This document shows positions 33,035 through 43,856 of a stretch of DNA of 64,000 bases, piece by piece. How positions within the stretch are numbered: the stretch's first letter is position 1; the number at the start of each line of letters is the position of its first letter. This DNA comes from Eutreptiella sp. 'Long Island Sound 2002' (lineage: Eukaryota; Euglenozoa; Euglenophyceae; Eutreptiales; Eutreptiaceae): contig OZ038381.1 in assembly GCA_964036045.1 (NCBI GenBank), positions 155,762,352-155,826,351 on the forward strand, written 5' to 3'. The notes under the pieces were generated by a model. That model was not told where the DNA came from. It did no database searches and worked only from the letters and a program-made list of their open reading frames with translations. The position numbers and the translations under genes are program-made.

Positions 33035-33115
33035 GCTGAGGGGGATTCGAACCCCCGTCTTCAGTGCGGCAGCCGGCTGCGCTGCCGCTGGGGTACTTGC
33101 CGCAAAACCCTGCTT
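33035..33115 (-). repeat. tRNA-like element, Phe-like loop
   Basis: The minus strand reads CAGCGCAGCCGG (A-box-like), CACTGAAGACG resembling the tRNA-Phe loop CTGAAGA, and GGGGGTTCGAATCCCCC, a perfect 5-bp T stem with B-box. The acceptor stem does not close. Confidence 0.55.
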
Positions 33116-33803
33116 TTGCACCACAATACACAGGAACGAAGCGTCCATGCAGAAATTTAAAACCAGAGGCTAGGCCTCCGGCCCCCTCGCACCAACTACG
33201 CACTACAGCCATATGCACTGACCACAGCACCATGAGACAGCAACAGCAATGGAACACACAGACACATGGCAGAACACACCATAGGACTACCACAGCAACT
33301 GAGAGCCGAAGGAGTGCTTGATCACGGTAGCAGTGGGAGGTAAGACACACAGTATGTAGCATGAAGGCAGCACATGCCGATATATAAGTCATCAGGTGAA
33401 CAAGCACGATAGTTGCAGTTTGATTGTAGATATGGATGCAGTTTTATGACGAATGAATACGTTGTGCTTCATCTAGATTGTCCATAGCATATCCTCTCGA
33501 ACACAAGAACTGTTGCAGTTTGAATGATGATTGCGCCCGGAGCCCTCAGGGATGCATGGGGATGGTCTGTGGGGAGCGGTACGGCATACACACACATGCA
33601 ATGTGTGTCTTGTTGCAACGTGGATGTTTCATAGGGCACGAGCCGTGGTGTGTTGGCGGCGACTGTACATATGGAGATCATGGCCCCCTGGGCAGCCCCC
33701 CTGCAGGGCCGAACACTGGACTCATGGTTTGCAGTAGTGGTAGGACGTAGGATTGTTGAACCTCGCAGTTTGAGCATGATTGGAATTGATACCTTGGCGC
33801 TCG

Positions 33804-33834
<31 letters not shown>

Positions 33835-34234
33835 AGCAGCAACAGCGGACAGCTCCAGCAGCCCCGTCAAGGGCAGCTCCAACCCTCCCCAAGCCCAAGT
33901 CCTGCGGAAGAAAGGTATGCGGTCCTTCCTCCACACTGCACTCACAGCACGCCGCTGCGTGGCAGGCCGAGTGGCCCACACACAGCACATGCATGGTCCA
34001 CACTTAGGAAGCCTGCACTCCCGGTGGCCCGACCACGTGACGAGTGTGGTGCACCTCTCTGTCTTGTCTCTCCCTGAATGAGGCAATCCGTGCGCCCCTA
34101 ACGCCTTCTTCAGATAGGGGGTGGAAGCCCAAAGCCCAAAGCCCAAAGACCCCCCTCACTGTAGACCCCCCCCCCCTTTCCCCGCCCCGCCTTTCCAGTC
34201 TCTCCCCAACTCCCACTTATTTCTGTGCCTTCAG

Positions 34235-35011
34235 GACCCAGCTTCTCGCTGTCACAGCAGCAACGACCATGGCATGTATGCTCAGCTGCTGTTATCTGCG
34301 CCGACTGTAGGGGGGCCAATCAGTGCGCCGGCGCCGGATATCTCTGGTCCCAGTGCCCCCCCGAGCCCCCCAAGCGAAGTGTCCGTGGACATCGTCTCCG
34401 GAGGCGCATTGTCCAGTGTGCCCTCACCTCCATGCAGTGACATTGGCCTCTGCAGCGCTCCGCACACCCCGCGGTCCCTGTATGACGCGGAGCTTGAGGG
34501 CTGGCGTGTGGGAGCAGGAGGCCGCAGGAGCTCCTCGTGTCCAGAGCGGTGCGGTCACTCTGTGACTGCGCACTCGAATGTGGCCAGTGGTTACAGCACG
34601 CCAGTAAGCCCACGATCTGTGGGCAGTGCTGAGACAGCCACGTCCCCAACGAGATACGTACACAGCCCCTACACGTTCCAGTCTCATGATGGGGTAGGCC
34701 GGGAGGCAGCCCTGACAGCGGGGTACTCCCCCCAGGGCACACACCTCCCTGCCGTCCCCAATGGTATGCAGGTGGGCACCCCTTGCCCTTCTGCACCGGC
34801 ATTGCAGGCGAAGGAGCACAGGCGCAGGTGGAGCACAGAGACGTACGCCATCTGGATGGACCCATACCATGCCTCTCGAGCTGACAGCGTCGCTGAATGG
34901 CAGGACAGCCCTGCGGTGGCCCCGGAGTTCAGCTGGAATCCGGAGATGAGCAGCTACCGGCATGAGCCCTACTCCCTGTCGGCTTCCATTGTTCCTGTTT
35001 TGCATTACTGA
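34235..35011 (+). CDS. eIF4E-family terminal exon, assigned to gene B
   Basis: This exon encodes 258 residues and ends in TGA. It starts in phase 0 after TGTGCCTTCAG. It is paralogous to 9634-10263: LLLSAPTVGGP near the start, HTPRS in the middle, and AEWQDSPA, FSW and YRHEPYSLSASIVPV at the end, with Ser/Pro-rich spacers of different length. Linking it to gene B relies on phase, orientation, and the gene A arrangement where the same tail follows exon 3 at 2.2 kb. Here the intron would be 9.9 kb. The full protein would be about 474 residues, half of it tail. It may instead be the remnant of a third gene copy. Confidence 0.55.
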   Translation, partial: DPASRCHSSNDHGMYAQLLLSAPTVGGPISAPAPDISGPSAPPSPPSEVSVDIVSGGALSSVPSPPCSDIGLCSAPHTPRSLYDAELEGWRVGAGGRRSSSCPERCGHSVTAHSNVASGYSTPVSPRSVGSAETATSPTRYVHSPYTFQSHDGVGREAALTAGYSPQGTHLPAVPNGMQVGTPCPSAPALQAKEHRRRWSTETYAIWMDPYHASRADSVAEWQDSPAVAPEFSWNPEMSSYRHEPYSLSASIVPVLHY

Positions 35012-35413
35012 GGCCCAGTGACAAGTGATTCTGAAACTGAAGGTTTGTCAGTGCACAGGGAGGAGGGCTGCAGGCTGTGATACACACACAAGGCAGAGGA
35101 CAGAGGGCACACTGTTGCCATGAGACTAACCCCTCTCCCATCAGAGGCCCGACAAAAGTGCGTCTCCCGAAAGTGGGTCTCGAAATTGACGGTCTCTTCA
35201 ACTCTGCCATTTTTTTCCGGTTCTCGTCAGCGTGAGATCTCTGCCCTCTGGGCATGGGAGGGGTTGCATGACTGGTGCCATTGGTCCCACTGTCTGCAAA
35301 GGAAGCATAGGGCGTCTGCGGGCAGGGTAGGCTGCTGTCGAACTCTGCAGGCAATCTGTTGCCCCAGTCAGCAATTTGGACCTTGATTAGTTTGCGCCCC
35401 TTTTTGAACTTAC

Positions 35414-35660
35414 CTGGAACCTGGAGCCCAGCACAGAGCATGTCTGGACGGACCATCCAGTGCGAAATTTTTTGACGGGGCTTTTTGTGTTTCAGAACGG
35501 AGGTGTTGATAGTTACCCCTGAGTGGCCCAAAACTGCCTTTTTTGCACACCTTATGGAGCCTGGAAATTTGACCCAGTTTCAGCTCTGAAGCACCCTTTG
35601 AGATCACTTCAATCCTGTGCAGTGGGAATGCAGAGTCATTGAAATAGTTGCACATGTATT
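35414..35660 (-). CDS. Possible exon of unknown minus-strand gene
   Basis: The minus strand has an acceptor TTTCTGTCGCAG, an open frame (includes YMCNYFNDSAFPLHRIEVIS, then KLGQISRLHK) and a consensus donor TTCCAG|GTAAGT. The composition looks like a folded protein, but I recognise no family. It lies just downstream of, and convergent with, eIF4E gene B. Confidence 0.35.
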
Positions 35661-36639
35661 CTGCGACAGAAAGGTTTATGTTGGGTTCAGGACCAAGGAC
35701 AGAGCCCCCCACAATGAGCAAAATGGGGTAGGTCCGGCAGGCATGCCCTTTTCCCCCATAAAATCAGATCTCATCTACTCTCATGCAGTCTGCTCAAGAA
35801 TACTTGATACTAATTGCTCAAGGCACAGTGTTTCACCCCCACCACCCCACAGGACATGATATGGCATGCCACTCCCTCTGTACAAGAATTTTGCAACACC
35901 AACTGCTGCAAAATTGCAACATGTGGCCCACAGGACCCATCTGTGGATATCCTTTGTTGTTTCTACTACTTTGGAGGGGGGGGGGGGGGGGTTTGGAACC
36001 TGGTGCTGGGGAAGGGGTGGCATCTGCGTTTCCACCCGCAAGATTGTTGGGCTGGGCTGGAATGGGGGATCTGTGTGTCAGAGTAGGTATTTCCAGGCAG
36101 CATCCCGACATCTCTGGGTGGAAGCCTCCTTGAGATCCATCAGTGAATGTTGTCATCAGGGGAGTTTTTTTTTTTTTTTGATTTGTTGATGTGGGTGTGA
36201 CTTTTTTTTTTGCGCTGTATTGCCAGTAATCATACTCAAGGCAACACAACGATTTTTTTTGGCTTGAGTTACATTTTCCTCGGTCAATCATGCCAGGCCA
36301 ACCCCCCCCCCCCCCGCCCCCCAAGTACCCTCAGGCTAATACTTCTTGTGGCGATGGGAAACATCGGAGATACCTTTGAGCCCCCCCCCCCCCCCCAACA
36401 CACACACACACACACCGTGGCAGAGATGTGCTGGGGCTGAGCCTTTTATCTGCAACCATCCCCAGTGTTTTCACCATATAAAACAAACGTGATGTTTGTC
36501 GATGTGCATGGCGGGATTGGGATCGATATTGGGTTTAATGTTGGTGCCATATCTCTCGGGGTCGGCGGGTTTTGCGCCAACTCGGTGGGTTTTCGCTGGG
36601 TGTCGTCATTCTTGCCTTATTTGTGCCCACTGTGTGTCC
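35661..36639. other. No gene recognised; homopolymer-rich
   Basis: A G run at 35976-35991, T runs at 36164-36179 and 36201-36210, and C runs at 36302-36315 and 36381-36396, the last followed by (CA)n at 36399-36415. Confidence 0.5.
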
Positions 36640-36801
36640 CGTAGGGGGGGGGTATGTGGGGTATATTCGGAAAGCCCTTGAAAAGGGCTATTTGGAACAC
36701 CCCAGGTTTGCATGTTGTACTGACGGTACGTTTGAGATTTTCGTCCGTTTTCGACGGCGTGTGTGCTGCTTGCTGCCTCTTTTTGTCACCAGGCAGCTAC
36801 C

Positions 36802-37538
36802 ATGTCTTCATATAAATTTACTCCACGCGCTGTTGCTTCCCCTGATGCACCACAGAAGCCTCTGGTTCGCAAAAGAGCACGCTCTGGCGGTGAAACTTGG
36901 AGGAAGGTGACCCGGGAGCCTGCCAGGCAGGCCAAGAAGCCTCGTACAACCGGTTCACAGCAACCTGCATGCACCCACAAGGAGCACCAGATTCTGTCAA
37001 CCGCAGAGGCCGCTTCTTTTGCAAGCCAATTTTGGGATCGTAAAGTTCACCCCACGAAGGCTTCACAGTTTCTGGCCACATGCCTTGACGTTGATTTGGA
37101 GAAAAATGTCAAGCATGCACAGTGGCACAAATACACCAGAAAGAGGGGGCATCAGACTACTTATTTTGTACCGTATCGTGGAGCACGTCGACAAATCTGC
37201 AAAACGCAGTTTTTGCATTATTTTAAGATTCGGTGCGACACCTGACCCTGAGAACATGCAGGCCCATCCTGGCTTTGTCTGGGTGAAATCAGGGTACAGT
37301 GAATCCATTGCGTGGCGCAAGGTCCGGCTGACCAAACAGCGCAACGTGGACCTCACAACTCATGGTCTGTGGGCCATGCCTCTCAACACAGGGTGGGTGC
37401 CAGTCAAGGCACGCAGGCTACAGGATTGGGAAAAACTGAAAAAATATGTTCCAATTCACAAGCAGGGGGATGTGCCCCAATGGGGTCCCTGCCCTTGTGG
37501 AAGGGGGCAACAATGACGACGATTCGGATTCAGAATAA
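36802..37538 (+). pseudogene. Basic nuclear-type protein gene, frameshifted
   Basis: ATG 36802 follows CTCTTTTTGTCACCAG. The reading gives a basic N terminus (LVRKRARSGG, ARQAKKPR), then a folded-looking region (SQFLATCLDVDLEKN, YFVPYRGARRQ). After a frame change near 37220 it continues with HPGFVWVKSGYSES, AMPLNTGWVPVKAR and KKYVPIHKQ. After another change near 37480 it ends in the acidic VEGGNNDDDSDSE and TAA. The two frame changes may be indels or missed introns. The inverted partner at 25530-25975 shares the N-terminal part. I recognise no family. NLS-like clusters suggest a nuclear role, perhaps from a mobile element. Confidence 0.5.
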
Positions 37539-40500
37539 TCAGTGGTCCCTCGAACATTGCTCCGTCCTGTGCATTGTCCAATTTGAAGCTCTATTTGCTG
37601 AAAAATGTGATCACCTACCCCCCCCCCCCCCAACCCATACATTTCTGAAACGGCCTTTTCTCACAGATTTCAAAAAGTATACACATACCCCCCCCAAAGT
37701 GACGAAATTTTGGCGCGTTGGACGAAAATTTGACAAAACGGAGGAAAAATGCCAAAACCCACCATGTTGGCGCACAACGAATGAGGCCGAGAGATATTGC
37801 ATGCTTCTACAACATTTTTCCGTGCCTGTGGCGTGCAGGCCTTGTGCAGGTCAGGTTGTGTGCCCACCTTAGGGTGCCCAGGTCCCTACTGCCTGTGATT
37901 TCAAGGCTGCACAGGTTTGGTCCCTCACCCGCAGCCCTATGGCATCTTGGGGGGGGAGGCCATAGTTCGTATGTCCCTGATTTGCACATATCTTTTAGGG
38001 GTTTGGGCGTTCATTTGGTGAGTCAGTGGTCCCAGATATGCTCATAGGTCAGGGGGGCAGTGCAGAGCGTAAGGCATGGGAGGGGGGGTTGTACATGGAG
38101 AGACTGTTCGCTGGCGAATGTCAGGGGGGCCTTCCATTGGAGGAGTGTACGGGATGTTTGGTCTGTACGTTTGTATGCACAGATTCGGCTACATCATCAT
38201 CTTTGTTCCAGCCTGGGGTGCTCCTAGGTCCTCTCTTACATCCCTGGGCCAATACAATCCCTCCTGGCTCTCGTGGGTCCACATCCTCATACTGCGAGCA
38301 TGTGGCTGACAGCCGTGCTTGCAGTACACGCCTCCTTCTCCCTCTGCATGCAGGCACGGGAAGAACCAGCATCACTTAACACTCTCACTCTGCAGGGACA
38401 GCGGATCGCCCTGGGTGAAGCATAAAGACAACGCTCTTGCTTCCTGCGATTCAGTGGTAGAAGATTTGAAGGATCTGAAAATTGAAAGAAAATTAATCTC
38501 CTGGTCCCTGGATCTGTCTCTGGACAGAGACCCTGGTACATCAAGTGCAGTCTGGTTAGTTTTCAAACACAACATGGGTGCCGCCTGGGCCATGGGGTGT
38601 TCAGTCAATTAATCTGACAGACCTGCGGCTGCCACATGGCATCTGTGTCTGATTTAATCTTCGGAATCGTTCGGGGACAGCAGAGATCTTTCATCTCTGA
38701 ACCCCGCAGTGGCAGGAGGGCTACCGCAACAGATTGTGGTGTTCCTGCAGTGTTTGTAGCTTTGTCGTTGGCATGTATCATGCGCTCAACCCACTTTCTG
38801 TTGCCCATGATTATCATGTAGTCATCTTGTCCCACAGTCCCCATCGGTTTGTTCAGTGTCTGAATGTGGTATGATTTTCTAATTCCTTCTAATATTTACA
38901 GCACAGTGGTAAAAGCATCAGCTTGGTGAATTCCGCTGCACATACTGTTTTGCAGGATGCGCTCTGTGTAGAGCGCTCCGTGGCATTCTACTGTGTTGTT
39001 GGAGCAACCAGGGGCCCAAACTCTGCGCAAGTTGGCTGGAATCAGCCTCAAATCATTATCGGATGGTATCCTGGGTTACGTGGCTCGAAATCAAATTTCC
39101 AGGGCACATTATCAACCTGCAATCACTTGGTTTCACAGATGAAACCTGGCCAGATGCATGCCTAGACCTTTGTACCAGTGTGTGCTTGGCCTGATAATGT
39201 CAGGTATGATTGGAGAGGTTCCACAGGGAACTGATGCTGGCATTTGTGTGGGTGCATCCGTCCAGGTCCTGACCTGCCTTTCGCTGTTTGCAGTGGTAGC
39301 CTGTAGAAACATCATTGGTGGAGCTGCGGAGCTACCTCACTGTCACAGCGCCGGGATGTGGTGGCTCGGGCTAATGGATTTAGCGTTGCACACCCCTGTA
39401 GTCAGCTTTTGTTTCCCTTTTTTAGCCAGTTCCAGGGCACCATACATGGTGGCATGCTTGCATTGCAGCACTGCAATCTACCTGTGTCCTGAACTTTGGC
39501 ATTCGTGCCTCTAAGAACTTTGGCATTCGTGCCTCTAAGTAGCATCTGTTTTTGTGAGTGGTCAGCAGCTACATTGTCTGACTATTATGAGTCCAACCCT
39601 TCACTGTCCTCCCATGAATAGTCGAGGAGTGTAAAATGTGCATTGTTGGCCAGCAGGCAGTGCCCCTTGCCAGGTGCCTAAAAGACTCACTCGACGTACC
39701 TTGGGGTCCTTGGTTGGCAATCCAATTTGGTTCTCCTTCCCTTCAAATTGCTAACATGTTTGTGGCCACCGGTACTGCTCACATGTTTTGGACATGCCAC
39801 CCATCTGCTGTCCAATGAGCACTGCCTCTTTTCCCAGATCTGCCAAAATTTAATGTTGTTGTCACACATACGATGTTGTATGCGTAATCGGAACAAGCAG
39901 AACATTTACAGCCAATGATCTGGGTATTCTGCCAAGAGCTCTCGTGCTTGTGCCTTAAGATGCTGCTGTTTGAACGGCCATTTGCCTGTGCAAGGGGATG
40001 AGAATGTGTGTGCTACCAGTGCACTCAGGTTGCACTGAGTTACTGCAGTTGCCCCACAGATCTGCCCTGTTCTCTTGTCCCTGTCCAATGCTCTCATTCC
40101 CCCTTTCTCGTAAATCCCATTACTTCAAAATGCAATATGCGCATAATGGTATTGGGGCACCAGCCCCCACATTATGCCAACAGACCCCCCCCCCCCTCTT
40201 GAAGGGATTCGCCCTCTACCAGAATGGAAGTGGTGTGTACCCCCCCCCCCCCATGTACCAAAGAAACCTCCGTTGTTTTACCAACCCGCCCCCCCTTTTG
40301 ACCTAAAAAACCCCCCAACCCCCCCCCCCCGCCCCGCGCTTTTATCAAACAGCACTGTGAGAGGGAGCAAAGTTTACCAAAAAGCCCTCAATTTCTTACC
40401 ACAAAAATCCTCAATGCTACCCAAAAAATACCCATCCAAAGCTTCTAAGAACAAAACCCCCAATTGTCACCAAAGAAACCCCCCCAAACGTTTTTTTATG

Positions 40501-40747
40501 TTACCAAAAAAAACCCACTCCCCATTTCTTACCAAACCCATTTTTCACAGGTTCCCAAAAAAGCTCCCGCAGTACCCAACCGTTTTGACAACCTTGCCAC
40601 ACCCTGCACCCATACATTAATTGGACCAAGAAACACAAAGCTCCGAAGCGCATAAAATATGTCCACATAAATTAGAGACCACATAAATCAGATTAGGAAG
40701 GTGTATGCACATTTGTGGATTTTGTTGTTTCCATGCAGCCAGTGCAC
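37539..40747. other. No recognised gene before the LTR element
   Basis: A minus-strand open stretch at 38605-38844 (DDYMIIMGNRKWVERMIHAN and similar) looks protein-like but has no known domain. GAACTTTGGCATTCGTGCCTCTAA is tandemly duplicated at 39490-39537. A C-rich, CCAAAAAAC-rich stretch fills 40180-40620. Confidence 0.4.
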
Positions 40748-41520
40748 TGTTAAAAGTCCATGAATGAGCAACATTTTCTCAAAACATTGGTTTCATATGG
40801 AGCAATGGTATTGTTCGTTATTGGAGTTTGGTTGGGACATTGGGAGAAATTTTATCCACGGGGCTTGATCACTTCCAATATGGATGAAAGACACTTAATG
40901 GCTTAACTTTAATTCAAAAGAGGGTTTATCTATTGTATTATATGCCATGAGTTATTGTTTGTTATTCCATTGTTTCTTCTTTGAACACTATTTGTAATAT
41001 AGCACAACATGGGTGTTGGCTTTTGCTTTATCTATTTTTTTTTGGTTAGTCTCATTGAGATTGAGCTGCTTTTCTCCAACATATGGTCGTTTCACAGAAA
41101 AAGAATATGATTTTCAGACTCAGCATAAAATTCCGCATCCATGTAGTGGTCATAAGACTATTTCAATTTTTTGACCATTTTTTGCCCTGTGAGCGCGCCG
41201 CTTCCACTATGGGTGATTCCTACTGAGTTCTGAGGTCATCAGGGAAGTTCCTACTGAGTTCTGCAGACATGAATTTATTATTTCTTGAGCTACAGAAAAT
41301 TCCTGGAAGACATTTAAAGTGATTTTCTATCCTTTTATATCATGGAGAAACAACTTTTCTTTCGTCTGTTGAACTATCTTTGCAGGAGGCCTGATTTCTG
41401 AGATATACCATTTTTGACCTGATCTGAAGTCACTATTCATTGTTGCAAAGTGCACACTGAAGTCGTTTTAAAAATCCTGAGTGGTTCTGAAGCATACATG
41501 CATGCATACAAGCAAGCACA
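40748..41520 (+). repeat. 5' LTR
   Basis: Starts TGTTAAAAGTCCATGAATGA and ends AGCAAGCACA, giving the usual TG..CA borders. It is about 773 bp and matches 60915-61646 throughout. No convincing tRNA primer site follows; the next bases are AGGCCCAATATCACCC. Confidence 0.95.
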
Positions 41521-41658
41521 AGGCCCAATATCACCCATTGTTTGTCTGTTCATTGTACAGCCCCATCAAGTTCTTCATTAGTTTTATTGATTGCATTTCT
41601 GCTCGTCTTGGAGTCTTGGTCTGGTTTTATTTTTCATCGAAATCTTTGAGTACCTGAA

Positions 41659-42745
41659 ATGGAGCAGAAGCAAACACCAAAGCAAGTGCAACCAGAGGAT
41701 AATGAGACTATTCAAATAGAGGAACAAGATGCAAAGCGGGAATTTAACAGTGGTAGCAGAGGTATGGATGCTACTGTGCACGATATTGATTCCACACGTC
41801 GAAGCGTCGATCTCGCGAGTTCTAGCAATGTCGACGATCAACAAGCGTCACTCGGGCCTTTCGTTCACGGAGCACAAGAAGACGATGGGGCGAATCAAGA
41901 AAGGCAACCTTTATCTCAATCATATGAAAGTTATCAACCCATGGGAAAACAAGAATTGGATTCTATTGGTGATCGTTATGCTTTATTACTGGCTGGTTTG
42001 GTAGAATGCGAGCGTGTTTTACGCGTCGAAGATGAGAACATGCAGAATTTCTTTTATTTACAAGAAACGCTGGTTTTCAACAAGACCGCAGCTTCAATTC
42101 AAGAGAGCGATGCGCGCAGACGCTTGAACAGTTCAATTCCAGGTATGAGTTCACCCAGTTTCCCGTCAGGATCTACTTCGACACCTGTTCTTTTCAGTCC
42201 GCCGACCATTATTTTGTAACCTACGTCGTCACCAAAGGATCACTGTTGAGGAGACAATCACAGAGTACTTGTTTGGATGCCGAGTTCCGAGGTTGGTCAT
42301 GATTTCTCCGAAGGTTCTTATGAATTACCTGAGACAAAATTTGCAAAGGAGCCAAAGGACGAAATTGGCGAGTCGACAGAAGAAGAGCACGCAGAAATGA
42401 GCGGCTGGCTGGAAGACTATTTATTGACGGATCTCAAGGAGAAAATGAAGCACAAAGCTACCCAAGTACGAGAGAAGCGTACACGTAAGACACTTAAGGG
42501 AAAATCCAAAGTTGAGTTCCACAAGACTCTCTCCAACGATTTTGAGGAGGAAATCCTGGAAACGGATGACCTCCTTCTTTCGAAGGATCTCCAGCGTATT
42601 GATCGGATGAACGAGAAGATCTCCAAGACGTCCGAAGACATTCGGCGTATGCCAACCTCTAGTCGTTCACCACCTACTAAGACAAGTCCCTTTGTCCCGC
42701 GAGAATCATCGGCTTTTGCCACGCTCACAGAAGTGTGTGGAGGTG
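41659..42745 (+). pseudogene. gag: gag, 5' part, interrupted
   Basis: One frame runs from ATG 41659 to the insertion point, with in-frame TAA (42217) and TGA (42256). The product is hydrophilic and acidic (QPEDNETIQIEEQDAK), then basic (KHKATQVREKRTRKTLKGK), consistent with the N-terminal part of a Gag. It stops at the GTG target site of the DNA element and gag resumes at 53311. After virtual removal of the insert the two frames differ by one base, so another indel must exist. Confidence 0.75.
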
Positions 42746-42770
42746 CCCTAGGGGCCCGTTTTGACATAAA
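42746..42770 (+). repeat. Left terminal inverted repeat
   Basis: A 25-bp perfect inverted match to 53283-53307. Similarity continues weakly to CAATGTTGAG. Confidence 0.95.
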
Positions 42771-42989
42771 CGTCAATGTTGAGTACCCAAAACCCAAAAG
42801 AATTGTATTTTTGCCAAGCGCAATTTTGGCGCAATTTTGGTTTTTATTGGTGTTTGAGAATCCACTTTTTTTACCCTTTCCACCGGTGATAGGTTGAGGA
42901 CACTATGAAGACACATTTTTCTACCTCCCGTCATTGCCGTTTTAAAGGTTCAACACCACCCAGCACCATGGCAATCCCATCCCAGCAGC

Positions 42990-43160
42990 ATCCCAGCAGG
43001 CACTGGGCCTCAACATTGGGACAAGTGACTGCAACTTTGGTGTAAATAACCTCAACTTTGGTGCAACATTGGCAACCTTGAGTGCAACTTTGGCTCAACA
43101 ATGCTGAGCATTGCAACTTTGATGCAACATTGGCTCAACTTTGGTTTTCTGCAAAGGAGC
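42990..43160. repeat. Left subterminal repeat region
   Basis: At least ten words of the kinds GCAACTTTGGTG, CAACATTGG and GCTCAACTTTGG, in both orientations. These words would be candidate transposase-binding sites. Confidence 0.75.
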
Positions 43161-43213
43161 ACACGATAGGTTTATAACTGGAAATTAACAACCTTAACTC
43201 CAACGGAGCCCGG

Positions 43214-43657
43214 TTATGGAGATTCAAAGGCAACGGATCTCTCTCTGTGGAGTGGGGAGGGGGGTGAGTCTTCCTGGGTTGGTGTTGAGTCACACCATTG
43301 GCAATCCCACCCAAGCCATTCCTCCCTCACCGCGGTAAGGGAAGTGTAGAGTGCACACACAGTGCGATCGATTTCGAGCTTACAAGCCTCCCAAGATCCC
43401 TCCCATTGGGAGGGTGTGTCAATCCATACTTTTTCCCCCTTCTCTCCGGTCACCACGCCAACCACCGGTTGTACACACCCAGGCCCCTCGCGTCCCCATT
43501 CGTCGCTCCCGTTCGCACCGCACTCCAAGCTTGTCTTCCACAAGACCCATCGGACTTTGCTTTTGGGTGGCCATCCGTGAGTCTCTCTTGCGAGCCCCCT
43601 TTCGATGTCGCCGATCTCACGCCGTTCCGGCACCGTCGTCTCCCAGCGGCCGGGTAC
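43214..43657 (-). CDS. Element gene, last exon (Trp-rich)
   Basis: The minus-strand frame starts after the acceptor ACATGTCCTTAG and stops at 43214. It joins in phase 0 to the coiled-coil exon at 43857-44120. The 147 residues include VVGVVTGEKGEKVWIDTPSQ and LTAVREEWLGWDCQWC. The strand pattern recalls the Tudor-like segment of the ORF at 187-1182, but the match is weak. It is of unknown function, probably an accessory or DNA-binding protein of the DNA element. Confidence 0.45.
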   Translation of the reverse strand, partial: VPGRWETTVPERREIGDIERGLARETHGWPPKSKVRWVLWKTSLECGANGSDEWGREGPGCVQPVVGVVTGEKGEKVWIDTPSQWEGSWEACKLEIDRTVCALYTSLTAVREEWLGWDCQWCDSTPTQEDSPPSPLHRERSVAFESP

Positions 43658-43856
43658 CTAAGGACATGTGGCAATGTGGGCACTTCTTGGTGGGTGGGGT
43701 TGCTCTATGGAGAGGAGAGTGAGGTGATGAGAGTGCCGGCCATGTTGCATCGATGTTGAGTCGAAGTTGAGGCATGTGGATGTGCCATGCATCGTAAACA
43801 ATGCAAATTCATCAAAATTCAATGAAAGTTGCACTACGTCGTATCGTTGCCCATAC

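Larger units (their letters stand above)
32571..34234. other. Last part of gene B intron 3
   Basis: Contains two tRNA-like elements, (CG)n(CA)n at 33806-33835 and the acceptor TTCTGTGCCTTCAG at 34221-34234. A short open stretch ends CGGAAGAAAG|GTATGCGG near 33912, but I cannot place it in any gene. Confidence 0.5.

Noticed and set aside
9634-35011. 4E-binding (YxxxxL-phi) or PAM2 motif in the conserved tail end
   Set aside because: YRHEPYSL has no Leu at the required position, and SLxASxVP does not match PAM2 spacing (L-N-x-x-A-x-x-F-x-P).
42746-42770. piggyBac-type ends (CCCTAG...)
   Set aside because: The first six bases agree, but piggyBac duplicates TTAA. Here the duplicated target is GTG, which fits the CACTA type.
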